Source: Candidatus Poribacteria bacterium
GTDB lineage: Bacteria; Poribacteria; WGA-4E; WGA-3G
Length of the DNA stretch: 64,000 bases
Reading direction: 5' to 3'
Assembly (NCBI GenBank): GCA_028821605.1
Contig: JAPPFM010000049.1
Location: 62,001-126,000, forward strand
Below are positions 39,992-48,961 of the stretch, one piece after another. How positions within the stretch are numbered: position 1 is the stretch's first letter; each line of letters opens with the position of its first letter. The notes beneath the pieces were generated by a model. The model was not told the origin of the DNA and searched no databases. It saw only the letters and a list, made by a program, of their open reading frames with translations. A program made the position numbers and the translations under genes.

Positions 39992-42391
39992 TTACTTTCT
40001 TATTAACATCTTGCGTGTAGCGGTAAAATTGCCTGCTGTAACGGAGTCGCGTGTGGACTCCGTGGACAATGTATAGAAATAGACACCACTCGCCACAGGT
40101 TCACCGAATTCGTTTCTGCCATCCCAATATGCTGCACGGCTGCGGTTCTGATAGATGCCTGCAGGTTGATGTCCTAACGCTAACTTTCTAACGACCTGTC
40201 CGTCTATGGCGTAGATGGATAATGTGACATCGGCATCCTTTGCCAAGTGGTAGGGTATCCACGTTTCTGGATTGAATGGATTCGGGAAGTTCGGTAGAAG
40301 TGCCGTCTCTTTGGGGGTTAGTGCCATAAGGAGTTGTTCCAGCACGGTAATACCGCGCAGGTATGCTGGATCAGTGAGCGATAGTTGCTGTATCTGATTC
40401 AACCACCCTTTGATGTCCGCAGCGGTGAGTTGTTCCAATATCTGTGGGTTCAACGATGGCGCAGCTGCATCCGCACCAAGTTCGTTTGCCACGAGAACGA
40501 GATCAACGATATCCACGAGACCATCACCGTTGAGATCGGCATCGTTTTGTCCCCTCTGATCGTAGCGGGCACCAACGATTATCAAATCTTGGATGTTCAC
40601 CACGCCATCGCGGTTGATATCCCCCAGGATTTTTTCTGCGGGTTCTGGTGGCAAAGTTATCTCTGCATTTTTAATATGGGCTTCCCAAAGTTTTCCATTT
40701 GCATCTACAAGGTAGAATTGAGATAGGGTCAACGTGGCGGCTTTAAAGTCTTCGACCTCAAATGTGAGAGTAGCGAGTGTGCCGTCGCCGTTAGCAGCCC
40801 CGGCGAGTGTAGTAGCGGTAATTGTATAGCCATGTATGTCAAAGAACGAGTCTGCTGGTAGGTAGTTGCCATTAACACTCCTCACATAGTCGAGCGCAGT
40901 GTAGTTATACAATAGGGTTGCCTGATAGCCTGCGATGTTTTCCCCACCTTCTATATTGAGACTGAATGTTAACTCCTCTCCTACATCAGGACATACGACC
41001 GATGCGGGCGAAATGCTCACCGTGGTGCTCGATTCCGGTGTCGCGAGAACGGGAACTTGTACAGTGAGGACCTGTTTGGGCTCTACTATTGCGTCTGCGT
41101 CCACGGTGAAGGTAAGTGTTGTATCGGTGTCAAAGTCGGTGCCGTCGAATTCAAGGGCAACTTCGACCTTCGTGTCGCTGACGCGATTTACATCCCACGT
41201 AAAATCAACACCGTCAATTCCGGAGACTGACAACGCGCCTCCGATACTCCATTCGCTATCAACAAACCGATGACCGTTGAGTGTAAGCGTAACGACGTTT
41301 CCATGAAGGGTTGCTTCTGTCAATGGAGACGCTGTTGATGCCACCAATGCTGCCTGAACGGACGACAAATCCCACAACCTCACTGTGCCATCCTGTGCTC
41401 CGGATGCAAGTGTTAATCCATCAGGTGAAAAGGATACTGATCGGGCAACCTCCGTATGTCCTAATAGTATATTCGTCTGTGTGCCTGTCTTGATGTTCCA
41501 TAGTGCGGGACCGTAAGCGTTCTTCTCTGGAGGTAATGGTACTGCTCCAGACGTAAATGCGAGTTGTGCTCCATCAGGTGAAAACGATATAAAAGGCGGC
41601 GGAACAAAACGGATACCCCATCCTATAGGTATTGGGGCTGCTGATGGGAAAGTAGTCGTACTTGTATGGGTCGCGACATCCCATAACTTGATGAGATCAT
41701 TATATGTCCCAGCGGCGAGGGTTGTGCCATCCGGCGAACACGACATAGAAACTACAAGGTCTCCAGGCACCTCAAAGGTCGCGATGTTTTCTTCCGTCTT
41801 GACATCCCATAACTTGATGCTATCCCCTGCCCCAGCGGCGAGGGTTGTATTGGACAAAAACGACACAGGTGTCCACCACCACCTCTGGTTCTCTATATCA
41901 ATGATAAAAGCAACGGTGGCAGCATCGTAACCGCCAAATGTAGCAATATTTTGATGCGTCTCTACATCCCATAACTTGATAGTGCCATCCGCGGCTCCGG
42001 CGGCGAGGGTTGTGCCATCGGGTGAAAACGCTACTGAAATGACCCCATTCGTATGCTCTTCAAGCGTGGCGACATTTGTGTGCGTTTCCACATCCCATAG
42101 TTTCACTGTGTCTCCGTCCCCGGCAGCAAGCAACATGCCGTTGGGTGAAAAAGCGATAGAAGCGGCAGGCCCCTCGAGTGTAGCGATATCTGTTTGGGTT
42201 TCTACATTCCATAGTTTTATTGTGCGATCTGATGCTGAGGCAAGCAGTGTATTGTCCACCGGCGAAAATGCCACTGAATAAACACTACCACCATGTTCAC
42301 CATGTTCAAAAACGACTTGTGCGGGAATGGTTTGTAAACCGGTAGTTGAAAGCATAAGTATGATTGAAATGAAAAAGGTGGTCCTTTTCAT
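39992..42391 (-). CDS. Secreted WD40-cohesin-dockerin protein with sorting domain
   Basis: 799 aa. A signal peptide is followed by about seven WD40-like blades (~30-365: VAFSPDGTTLAAGAADGTIK, LWDVETH). Next comes one copy of the ~100-residue repeat domain (STASPLTEATLHGNVVTL, VSGIDGV, TLTFTVDADAI). A cohesin-like domain follows (~470-600: VSISPASVVCPDVGEELTFS, VAGYQ-type strand, GDGTLATLTFEVEDF). A two-loop dockerin comes next (~605-660: GDINRDGVVNIQDLIIV, DLNGDGLVDIVDLVLV). A helical linker and a FlgD-Ig/T9SS-like sorting domain end the protein (FPNPFNPETWIPYHL...TRKMLIRK). The protein should be exported and surface-displayed. Upstream AAGGAG is 10 bases from the ATG. Confidence 0.87.
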   Translation of the reverse strand: MKRTTFFISIILMLSTTGLQTIPAQVVFEHGEHGGSVYSVAFSPVDNTLLASASDRTIKLWNVETQTDIATLEGPAASIAFSPNGMLLAAGDGDTVKLWDVETHTNVATLEEHTNGVISVAFSPDGTTLAAGAADGTIKLWDVETHQNIATFGGYDAATVAFIIDIENQRWWWTPVSFLSNTTLAAGAGDSIKLWDVKTEENIATFEVPGDLVVSMSCSPDGTTLAAGTYNDLIKLWDVATHTSTTTFPSAAPIPIGWGIRFVPPPFISFSPDGAQLAFTSGAVPLPPEKNAYGPALWNIKTGTQTNILLGHTEVARSVSFSPDGLTLASGAQDGTVRLWDLSSVQAALVASTASPLTEATLHGNVVTLTLNGHRFVDSEWSIGGALSVSGIDGVDFTWDVNRVSDTKVEVALEFDGTDFDTDTTLTFTVDADAIVEPKQVLTVQVPVLATPESSTTVSISPASVVCPDVGEELTFSLNIEGGENIAGYQATLLYNYTALDYVRSVNGNYLPADSFFDIHGYTITATTLAGAANGDGTLATLTFEVEDFKAATLTLSQFYLVDANGKLWEAHIKNAEITLPPEPAEKILGDINRDGVVNIQDLIIVGARYDQRGQNDADLNGDGLVDIVDLVLVANELGADAAAPSLNPQILEQLTAADIKGWLNQIQQLSLTDPAYLRGITVLEQLLMALTPKETALLPNFPNPFNPETWIPYHLAKDADVTLSIYAIDGQVVRKLALGHQPAGIYQNRSRAAYWDGRNEFGEPVASGVYFYTLSTESTRDSVTAGNFTATRKMLIRK

Positions 42392-42414
42392 GGAGGTCAG
42401 TCTCCTTTTTTGAA

Positions 42415-45222
42415 TTACTTCAGAATCAGCATCTTCCGTGTGGCGGAATAGTCTCCGGCGGATAGGTGATAAAAATACACACTGCTTGCTACTTGCTCAC
42501 CGAATTTGTTTTTGCCATCCCAATACGCTGCTTTCGTCCGGTCTGTATAGTAGCCAGCCATTTGATGGCCTAAATTCAACCGACGGACTAACACGCCTTT
42601 TGTATCGTAAATAGATATCCGTACGTCAACATCGTTAGACAAATGATAGGGTATCCACGTTTCAGGATTGAATGGATTCGGATAATTGGGCAGTAGTGCG
42701 CTCTTTTTCGGGGTCAACATTTTTAGAATTTGTTCCAACACAGTCATACCGCGTAGGTATGCCAGATCGGCCAATGTTAATTGTCGTGCTTGAGAAAGCC
42801 AACCTTGGACATCACCTGCGGCGAGCAGTTCCAAAGCCTGCAGATTCAACGGTGGTGCGGCTGCTGCCGCGTTAACCGCGCTTGCCACGAGGACAAGGTC
42901 AACAATATCGACCAGATGATCTCCGTTGAGGTCCGCGCTATTTTTGCCCCTCTGACCGAAACGTGCACTCACAATAACCAAATCTTGGATGTTCACAACA
43001 CCATCGCGATTGATATCCTCCAAGATTGCTTTTTCGGGTTCTGGCGGTATCGTCACTTCTCCGCTTTGCGTGGTGGCTTCCCACCGTTTTCCATCTGCGT
43101 CTACAAGGTAGACTTCGGATAGAGTCAAGGTGGATGCTTTAAAGTCAACGCCTTTGAACGTGAGGGTGGCAAGTGTGCCGTCACCATTACCGACTCTGGC
43201 GAGTGTGTTTGCCGTGAGCGTCACTCCCGCTACATAATCCTCCGAAGCGGTGTCCCATCGATAGTACCTATCCGCTAAAAAGAACGCGTCCGCTGGTAGG
43301 TAGTCGCCGTTCGCACTTTCTATATATTCAAGGGCAGAATCATCAAACAACACGGTTGCCTGATAGCCTGCGATGTTTTCCCCACCTTCAATATTAAGAC
43401 TGAATACTAACTCCTTTCCTACATCAGGGCATACGACCGATGCGGGCGAAATGCTCACCGTGGCGTTTGAATCCGGTGTCGCAGTGACGGGAACTTGTGC
43501 AGTCAACGCCTGATTATAATTTGCCATACTTGCTACGATGGTAAAGGTCAGCGTTGCATCGGTATCAAAGTCAGTGCCATCAAATTCAAGTGGAATTGCT
43601 ATCTCTGTGTCGCTGACACGTTCTACATCCCACGATTCAAAATCAACACCCTCAATGCCGGAGACGGACACCCCGCGTTGGATTTCCCATTCGTCATTAA
43701 TAAGGCGTTCTACCTCCACCTCCCTTACGCCACCAATACGCCGCCCGATGAGTGTGAGTGTGATAATGCTGCCGTCCAATGTTGCCTCTGTCAATGGGAA
43801 CTCCGTTGATGCGGTCAGTGATTCCTCAACGGCTGTGACAGGAAATTCAACAGTAAAGGCTTTATCATATCCTACGATGGCATCGGCACCGACGGTGAGG
43901 GTGAAGATTGCATCCTCGTCAATGTTGCCAGAGAAGGTCAGTTCAACGATTGCCTCCGTGTTGCTCCAACGGCGTACGGCACCGGACTCAGCAACAGTGA
44001 CACCGTCAATGCCAGAGAATGACAACGCGTCTCTGATCTCCGACGAATCATCAACAAATTGCCGTCCAGTGAGTGTGAGTGTGATAACGCCTCCGTTTAG
44101 CATTGTCTCTGTTAAGGGTGTTTCCGTTGCTGCGGTCAGTGATTCCTCAACGGCTGTGACAGGGAGTTGAAAGGTAAAGTCTTTATCGTATCCTATGGCC
44201 TCTGCACCGACAGTAAGAGTGAGCGTAGCATCGGTGTCAATATTGCCGACAAACTCAAGTACAACAATTGCTACCGTGTCGCTCACACGGTCTACATTGT
44301 CTACTGTAACGCCGTCAATGCCGGAAACTGACATTGTGTGGTCGATAGCCCATGTGTCATCAATAAATCGCCGCCCGGTGAGAGTGAGGAGGATGCCTCC
44401 GTTCAGGTTTGCCTCTGTCAAGGGTACATCCGTTGATGCCTCCAAGGATTCCTCCACTGCTGTAACAGGGAACTGAAAGATAAAATCTTTATTGTATGCT
44501 ATGGCCTCTGCACCGACAGTGAGGGTGAGCATGGCATCGGTGTCAATGTTGCCAGCAAACTCAAGTTCAACCATTACCACCATGTCGCTCACACGATCTA
44601 CGACACGGTACTTAGCAACAGCAACACCGTTAATGCCGGAGACTGACCTTTGGGGGTTGCCCTCATACCAATTCGAGCCCTCATACCAACCCTCATACCA
44701 GCGGTCATACCAGTGATCAGGAAATCGACGCCCGCTGAGAGTGAGGGTGATGACACTTCCATTCAGCGTTGCTTCTGTCAAGGGTGCCTCCGTTGATGCC
44801 TCCAAAGATTCCTTTACAGCGGTGACAAGTAGTGTTGCGGTGAGAGCGTTTCCATTATATTCTGCGATTGCGCCTGCCTCCACGGTGAAAGTAAGGGGGG
44901 TATCGGTGTCAATGTTGCTGGCAAACCTAAGTTCAATTGTCACTTCGGTATCGCTGACGCGATCAAGACCGAAGGGACCCTCAACAGTGACACCCTCAAT
45001 GCCGGAGATTGACACTGCTGCTCTAATGCGCGATTCCCTATCAACAAATCGACCGCCGTTGAGGGTGAGTGCGATTACACTTCCATGCAGTGTTGCCTCT
45101 GTCAACGGTTCTGGGGTCGAGGCGATTATCGTTTGTCCGAAACTGCTTTGCGTGCCAAAAGTTATCAGGACGATAGTTAAGATAAGCACGAGGTATTTTG
45201 CATTTACCATAAGCACTTTCAT
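42415..45222 (-). CDS. Secreted five-repeat adhesin-like protein with cohesin, dockerin and sorting domain
   Basis: 935 aa from the ATG at 45222 (AAGGAG 5 bases upstream). After a signal peptide, five tandem copies of a ~100-residue domain occur at ~30-600, each opening with (A/S)T-PLTEATLNGS and containing VSGI-GV and NIDTDATLTLTV-A-AI. The second copy contains a short expansion (WYDRWYEGWYEGSNWYEG). A cohesin-like domain (SISPASVVCPDVGKELVFSL), a dockerin (DINRDGVVNIQDLVIV, DLNGDHLVDIVDLVLV), a helical linker and the NYPNPFNPETWIPYHL sorting domain follow. It begins 112 bases after the 45336 gene ends and precedes the WD40 paralogue. Probably a surface adhesin or scaffold. Confidence 0.87.
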   Translation of the reverse strand: MKVLMVNAKYLVLILTIVLITFGTQSSFGQTIIASTPEPLTEATLHGSVIALTLNGGRFVDRESRIRAAVSISGIEGVTVEGPFGLDRVSDTEVTIELRFASNIDTDTPLTFTVEAGAIAEYNGNALTATLLVTAVKESLEASTEAPLTEATLNGSVITLTLSGRRFPDHWYDRWYEGWYEGSNWYEGNPQRSVSGINGVAVAKYRVVDRVSDMVVMVELEFAGNIDTDAMLTLTVGAEAIAYNKDFIFQFPVTAVEESLEASTDVPLTEANLNGGILLTLTGRRFIDDTWAIDHTMSVSGIDGVTVDNVDRVSDTVAIVVLEFVGNIDTDATLTLTVGAEAIGYDKDFTFQLPVTAVEESLTAATETPLTETMLNGGVITLTLTGRQFVDDSSEIRDALSFSGIDGVTVAESGAVRRWSNTEAIVELTFSGNIDEDAIFTLTVGADAIVGYDKAFTVEFPVTAVEESLTASTEFPLTEATLDGSIITLTLIGRRIGGVREVEVERLINDEWEIQRGVSVSGIEGVDFESWDVERVSDTEIAIPLEFDGTDFDTDATLTFTIVASMANYNQALTAQVPVTATPDSNATVSISPASVVCPDVGKELVFSLNIEGGENIAGYQATVLFDDSALEYIESANGDYLPADAFFLADRYYRWDTASEDYVAGVTLTANTLARVGNGDGTLATLTFKGVDFKASTLTLSEVYLVDADGKRWEATTQSGEVTIPPEPEKAILEDINRDGVVNIQDLVIVSARFGQRGKNSADLNGDHLVDIVDLVLVASAVNAAAAAPPLNLQALELLAAGDVQGWLSQARQLTLADLAYLRGMTVLEQILKMLTPKKSALLPNYPNPFNPETWIPYHLSNDVDVRISIYDTKGVLVRRLNLGHQMAGYYTDRTKAAYWDGKNKFGEQVASSVYFYHLSAGDYSATRKMLILK

Positions 45223-45335
45223 AAAAACTCCTTTTCGTCGGTTTTTGATCGCAACGTGCAATCGGGTTTATGAATGGAAGGTTGGAAGTATGGGAAGATA
45301 GGAACCGCATCTTCCATGCTTCCTTGAATACGTTT

Positions 45336-47111
45336 CTACTTCCGTACCAACATTTTGCGTGTCGCCGTGAAATCTCCCGCTGTGAGTGTATAGAAATAGA
45401 GTCCGCTTGCGACGGGTTCACCGAATTTGTTTTTACCATCCCAATACGCTGCACGGGAACGACTTTGATAGATACCTGCAGATTGATGTCCGAGTGACAA
45501 CCGCCGAGCCATTTGACCGTCCACGGCATAGATGGTGAGTGTGACATCTGCAGGTTTGGACAACCGATACGGTATCCACGTTTCTGGGTTGAACGGATTC
45601 GGGTAGTTTACTAAGAGGACAGTTTCTTTGGGAATCAACGCTGCGAGGAGTTGTTCTAAAAAGAGAATACCCCTTAGAGACGTTGCGTCTGTAAGTTTTA
45701 ATTGCTGTGCTTGTGAGAGCCAGCGTTGAATGTCTGCCGCGGTGAGCCTCTCCAAGGATTGCGAATACAGAGCGGGTGCGGCGGCCCCGTTTCCGAATGC
45801 CCCAGCAATCGAGACGAGATCGACAATGTTGACGATACGATCACCGTTGATATCTGCACTATTTTCGCCTGTCTGACCGAAACGGACGTTAACAATAACT
45901 AAATCTTGGATGTTCACTACGCCATCGCGGTTGATATCCCCCAAAATTGCTTTTTCGGGTTCTGGCGGTATTGTCACTTCTGCACTTTCTGTGGTAACTT
46001 CCCAACGTGTCCCATCTGCATCTACAAGGTAGACTTCGGATAGGGTCAACGTGGAAGCTTTAAAGTCTTCAACCTCAAACGTGAGGGTGGCGAGTGTACC
46101 GGCACCGTTCGCTGCGCCAGCAAGTGTGGTTGTGGTGAGTCTCACCGCTCGGTAAAAGCTCTGGTCCATAAAGAACGCGTCTATTGGTAGATAGTCACTG
46201 TTGGCACTCCTCACATAGTCGAGCGCGGTGTTATCAAACAACACGGTTGCCTGATAGCCTGCGACGTTTGCCCCACCTTTGATATTAAGACTGAATGTTA
46301 ATACCTCTCCGATATCAGAGGATATGATCGATGCTGGCGAAATGCTCACCGTGGCGTTCGATTTCTGTATCGCAGTGACGGAGACTTCGCCAGTGAGTTC
46401 CTGATTGTAACCTGCGATCGCGTCTGCTCCCACGGTAAAGGTCAGCGTTGCATCGGTATCAAAGTCAGTGCCGTTAAATCTAAATTTAACGGCCACCTCC
46501 GTGTCGCTCACACGCTCCACATCCCACAATCCAATGGTGACACCCTCAATACCGGAGACTGATACAGCGCGTGCGATACTCCATTCGCTATCAATAAATT
46601 GCCGCCCGTTGAGTATGAGTGTGATGACGCTTCCGTGCAGTGTTGCCTCTGTCAAGGGTGCCGCCGTTGAGGCCTCCAGTGACTCTTCTACGGCAGTGAC
46701 AGGGAGTGTTGCGGTGAGCGCGTTTCCATCATAACCTGTGATTGCCTCTGCCTCCACGGTGAAAGTAAGGGTGGCGTTGGTATCAATGTTGCCAGCAAAC
46801 TCAAGTTCAATTGTCACTTCGTTATCACTTACGCGGTCTACATAGTACCATTCAAAAGTAACCCCATCAATACCAGACATCGTCAACGCATCGCCAATAT
46901 CCCATTCGCTATTGGTAAACTGCCCCGCGCTGAGCGTGAGCGTGACAACGCTCTCATGTAGGGTTGCTTCTGTCAACAGTTCTTCAGCGGATGCTGTGAT
47001 TGTCGGGTTTGCTTCCTGTGCGTAACTGATACTTTGTGTTCCAAAGGTTACCATCAAAATGGATATCACAATAAATACAAAACCTTTTTGGTTCAGAATG
47101 TCCGTGTTCAT
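45336..47111 (-). CDS. Secreted two-repeat protein with cohesin, dockerin and sorting domain
   Basis: 591 aa from the ATG at 47111 with AAGGAG 6-7 bases upstream (a TTG two codons earlier is rejected). The order is: signal peptide (to SYAQ), two copies of the PLTEATLHGSV repeat domain, cohesin-like domain (SISPASIISSDIGEVLTFSL, GAGTLATLTFEVEDF), dockerin (GDINRDGVVNIQDLVIV, DINGDRIVNIVDLVSI), helical linker, sorting domain (NYPNPFNPETWIPYRL, KMLVRK). It is the shortest member of the group with the standard layout and may approximate the ancestral arrangement. Dockerin loops keep D/N at Ca2+-ligand positions 1, 3, 5 and 12. Confidence 0.87.
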   Translation of the reverse strand: MNTDILNQKGFVFIVISILMVTFGTQSISYAQEANPTITASAEELLTEATLHESVVTLTLSAGQFTNSEWDIGDALTMSGIDGVTFEWYYVDRVSDNEVTIELEFAGNIDTNATLTFTVEAEAITGYDGNALTATLPVTAVEESLEASTAAPLTEATLHGSVITLILNGRQFIDSEWSIARAVSVSGIEGVTIGLWDVERVSDTEVAVKFRFNGTDFDTDATLTFTVGADAIAGYNQELTGEVSVTAIQKSNATVSISPASIISSDIGEVLTFSLNIKGGANVAGYQATVLFDNTALDYVRSANSDYLPIDAFFMDQSFYRAVRLTTTTLAGAANGAGTLATLTFEVEDFKASTLTLSEVYLVDADGTRWEVTTESAEVTIPPEPEKAILGDINRDGVVNIQDLVIVNVRFGQTGENSADINGDRIVNIVDLVSIAGAFGNGAAAPALYSQSLERLTAADIQRWLSQAQQLKLTDATSLRGILFLEQLLAALIPKETVLLVNYPNPFNPETWIPYRLSKPADVTLTIYAVDGQMARRLSLGHQSAGIYQSRSRAAYWDGKNKFGEPVASGLYFYTLTAGDFTATRKMLVRK

Positions 47112-47337
47112 AATCAACTCCTTATTTTGGACGATTGATTGTTATGTGCGATCATGTTGTTGCGTGGGAGATTGGAAGTATAGGAATGGTATCCCTCATA
47201 CTTCCTTTCTCTTCCATCCTTCCACCGATATATTTCTGCTTATGAGAAATATTCAATCAGATATGGTATAAGAATAGGTTCCCATATCCGCTCTTAGTTT
47301 ACCCCCGTGTTTTTAAATGATTCATTGCTTGGGCACT

Positions 47338-47844
47338 TTACTGTGCAGCAGCCTCTATTAGACTGGGTAGTACCATTAAGCTACAAAAAGTGAGAGCTCC
47401 CACTGCTACAAATTTCGTCCTACGTTGTTGGATTTTCGCCCTATATGCCGCTGTGTAAAAATCAACATATTTAGGCGATTTTCCGAGCAAACGCTGGGGT
47501 GGTGGATATGATCGATATGAAATTACACCCAATGAGAATACACCGCAAACTAACCCACCAACACACACTCCTCCAAGGATACCTTCCTCGAAATTCTCTA
47601 ACCAATTACCGCTCTCTATAATAGCAGCACCAACGCCAACACCAATGCCAGCACCAAGGCAAGCGGAGAGGCAACCGGTACCAGTCCATAATAACCCATT
47701 TACATTAGCCTTGGCATCTCGTTCAGCAGCCATCTTGGCTTGGACCTCCACTGACTTTTGCTGGGCAAGGGTAATAAAAGGTATGCTAAAAATAAGCATT
47801 GCCATGAGAAGTATCAATAATGATGATCTTAAATTCGCTTTCAT
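47338..47844 (-). CDS. Small secreted/membrane protein, RLLGKSPEY family, copy 2
   Basis: 168 aa and a paralogue of the 35132-35551 product. It has a signal peptide or anchor (LLILLMAMLIFSIPFITLAQQ), an Ala/Lys-rich helix, then a Gly-rich hydrophobic stretch with two small-residue helices (GCLSACLGAGIGVGVGAAII, GGVCVGGLVCGVFSLGVI). The conserved block QRLLGKSPKYVDFYTAAYRAKIQQRRT and a final hydrophobic helix follow. There are more transmembrane segments here than in copy 1. Function unknown. AAGGAG precedes the ATG by 6 bases. It separates the repeat-protein genes from the beta-barrel-like gene. Confidence 0.72.
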   Translation of the reverse strand: MKANLRSSLLILLMAMLIFSIPFITLAQQKSVEVQAKMAAERDAKANVNGLLWTGTGCLSACLGAGIGVGVGAAIIESGNWLENFEEGILGGVCVGGLVCGVFSLGVISYRSYPPPQRLLGKSPKYVDFYTAAYRAKIQQRRTKFVAVGALTFCSLMVLPSLIEAAAQ

Positions 47845-47904
47845 AAAATTCTCCTTGTTGGTAAGTGTTTAAAGTGCTACATTTCATTTCAAACGGTTCT
47901 AAAA

Positions 47905-48879
47905 TCAAAACGAGAAGCCACCAGTTATACCTAATGTTATCGGCATCACATTTTGGCTCGGCAACTTAAAAAAGGGTCTGTCTACACGGAACTCGATCTT
48001 CAAGCGACCTCGAGCAAAACGTGGAAGTTCTACACCGAGTACACCATACATCCCTACGCCCACGGCTTCTTCAGAGTGAATATCATAGTCATAGGAGGGC
48101 CCGAAAAATGCCTCCAAAATTTCCTCAAAGTCACCTTCCGGCGAGACGTGTGTCTTTACTGTTGTCTCGTATTTGATAGACACAGCCCCAAGCCCACCCC
48201 CTATATAAGGCGAAATATTTTGTTTCATGAAGAAGTAACGCCCACCAATCGAAGGCGAAAAGAAACGAAAGTAATCTTTTCTGTCCTTCTGATAGCCGGT
48301 ATCCTTACGCGCAAACCGCCCCTTTATATCTACAGAATAGGATAATTTGTCAACAGAAAAACCAATCTCTACACCGGATGCCAACACCTTTTTGACAGGG
48401 ACTACGGCGGTAAAAATTCCTACCTTCGTAAAAAGTGGAGAAGGAATGAGCGACTGTTGATGGACAAGCGCGTAAACCAATCTCGGTGTCATTGAGACTA
48501 TCTCTTTGATATCGGTCAATAACATTTCTCGTTCAATAATGAGTGTTCCAGCAGTGTCCTCCTTACTTAAGCGGAATAAAATCTTTTCATCTGAGTGACG
48601 CAAAATAACACGATAAACATCAGCTGAGGCAGGTGCCTCGTGAACGTCAGTATCAACGGATATACCCTGTTTTCGCAATTCTCGAGCGACTAATAGTACC
48701 GCATTCTGTGCGTCGATTTCATTGATTCCTTCATGGTCACCGATCAATAAGACAGCGTTTTGCTTTCGGTCAACTTCAGGCTTCGTTGGACGCGGTCCTC
48801 TCCCAAAAACAGAGTGACTGCTAATGGTTAGCAATGCTATCAACAAAGCCAAAATAGGAAATGTTGAGCGGACTTTCAC
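47905..48879 (-). CDS. Outer-membrane beta-barrel-like protein
   Basis: 324 aa starting at a GTG (48879) with AGGAGG 6 bases upstream; an earlier GTG has the ribosome site inside the frame and is rejected. A signal peptide ends near SVFGRG. Residues ~25-150 form a soluble domain (AVLLIGDHEGINEIDAQNAVLLVARELRKQG) resembling periplasmic CsgG/DUF-type alpha-beta modules, but unassigned. Residues ~155-324 show alternating amphipathic strands (SPSIGGRYFFMKQNISPYIGGGLGAV, MYGVLGVELPRF) and end in Phe (GITGGFSF), as outer-membrane barrels do. It suggests a double-membrane cell. Function unknown. Confidence 0.72.
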   Translation of the reverse strand: MKVRSTFPILALLIALLTISSHSVFGRGPRPTKPEVDRKQNAVLLIGDHEGINEIDAQNAVLLVARELRKQGISVDTDVHEAPASADVYRVILRHSDEKILFRLSKEDTAGTLIIEREMLLTDIKEIVSMTPRLVYALVHQQSLIPSPLFTKVGIFTAVVPVKKVLASGVEIGFSVDKLSYSVDIKGRFARKDTGYQKDRKDYFRFFSPSIGGRYFFMKQNISPYIGGGLGAVSIKYETTVKTHVSPEGDFEEILEAFFGPSYDYDIHSEEAVGVGMYGVLGVELPRFARGRLKIEFRVDRPFFKLPSQNVMPITLGITGGFSF

Positions 48880-48961
48880 ACTGTTCCTCCTTTTCAAATC
48901 CACAATTAGCGATCAAGGACCAGACAGGGTATAAGACTTTACCCTACGGTTGTATAAAGTG

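Noticed and set aside
43538-44170. Long open frame (210 codons) antisense to the five-repeat protein
   Set aside because: It is a shadow of the repeat-rich gene on the other strand: Ser/Val-rich, with no signal or motif.
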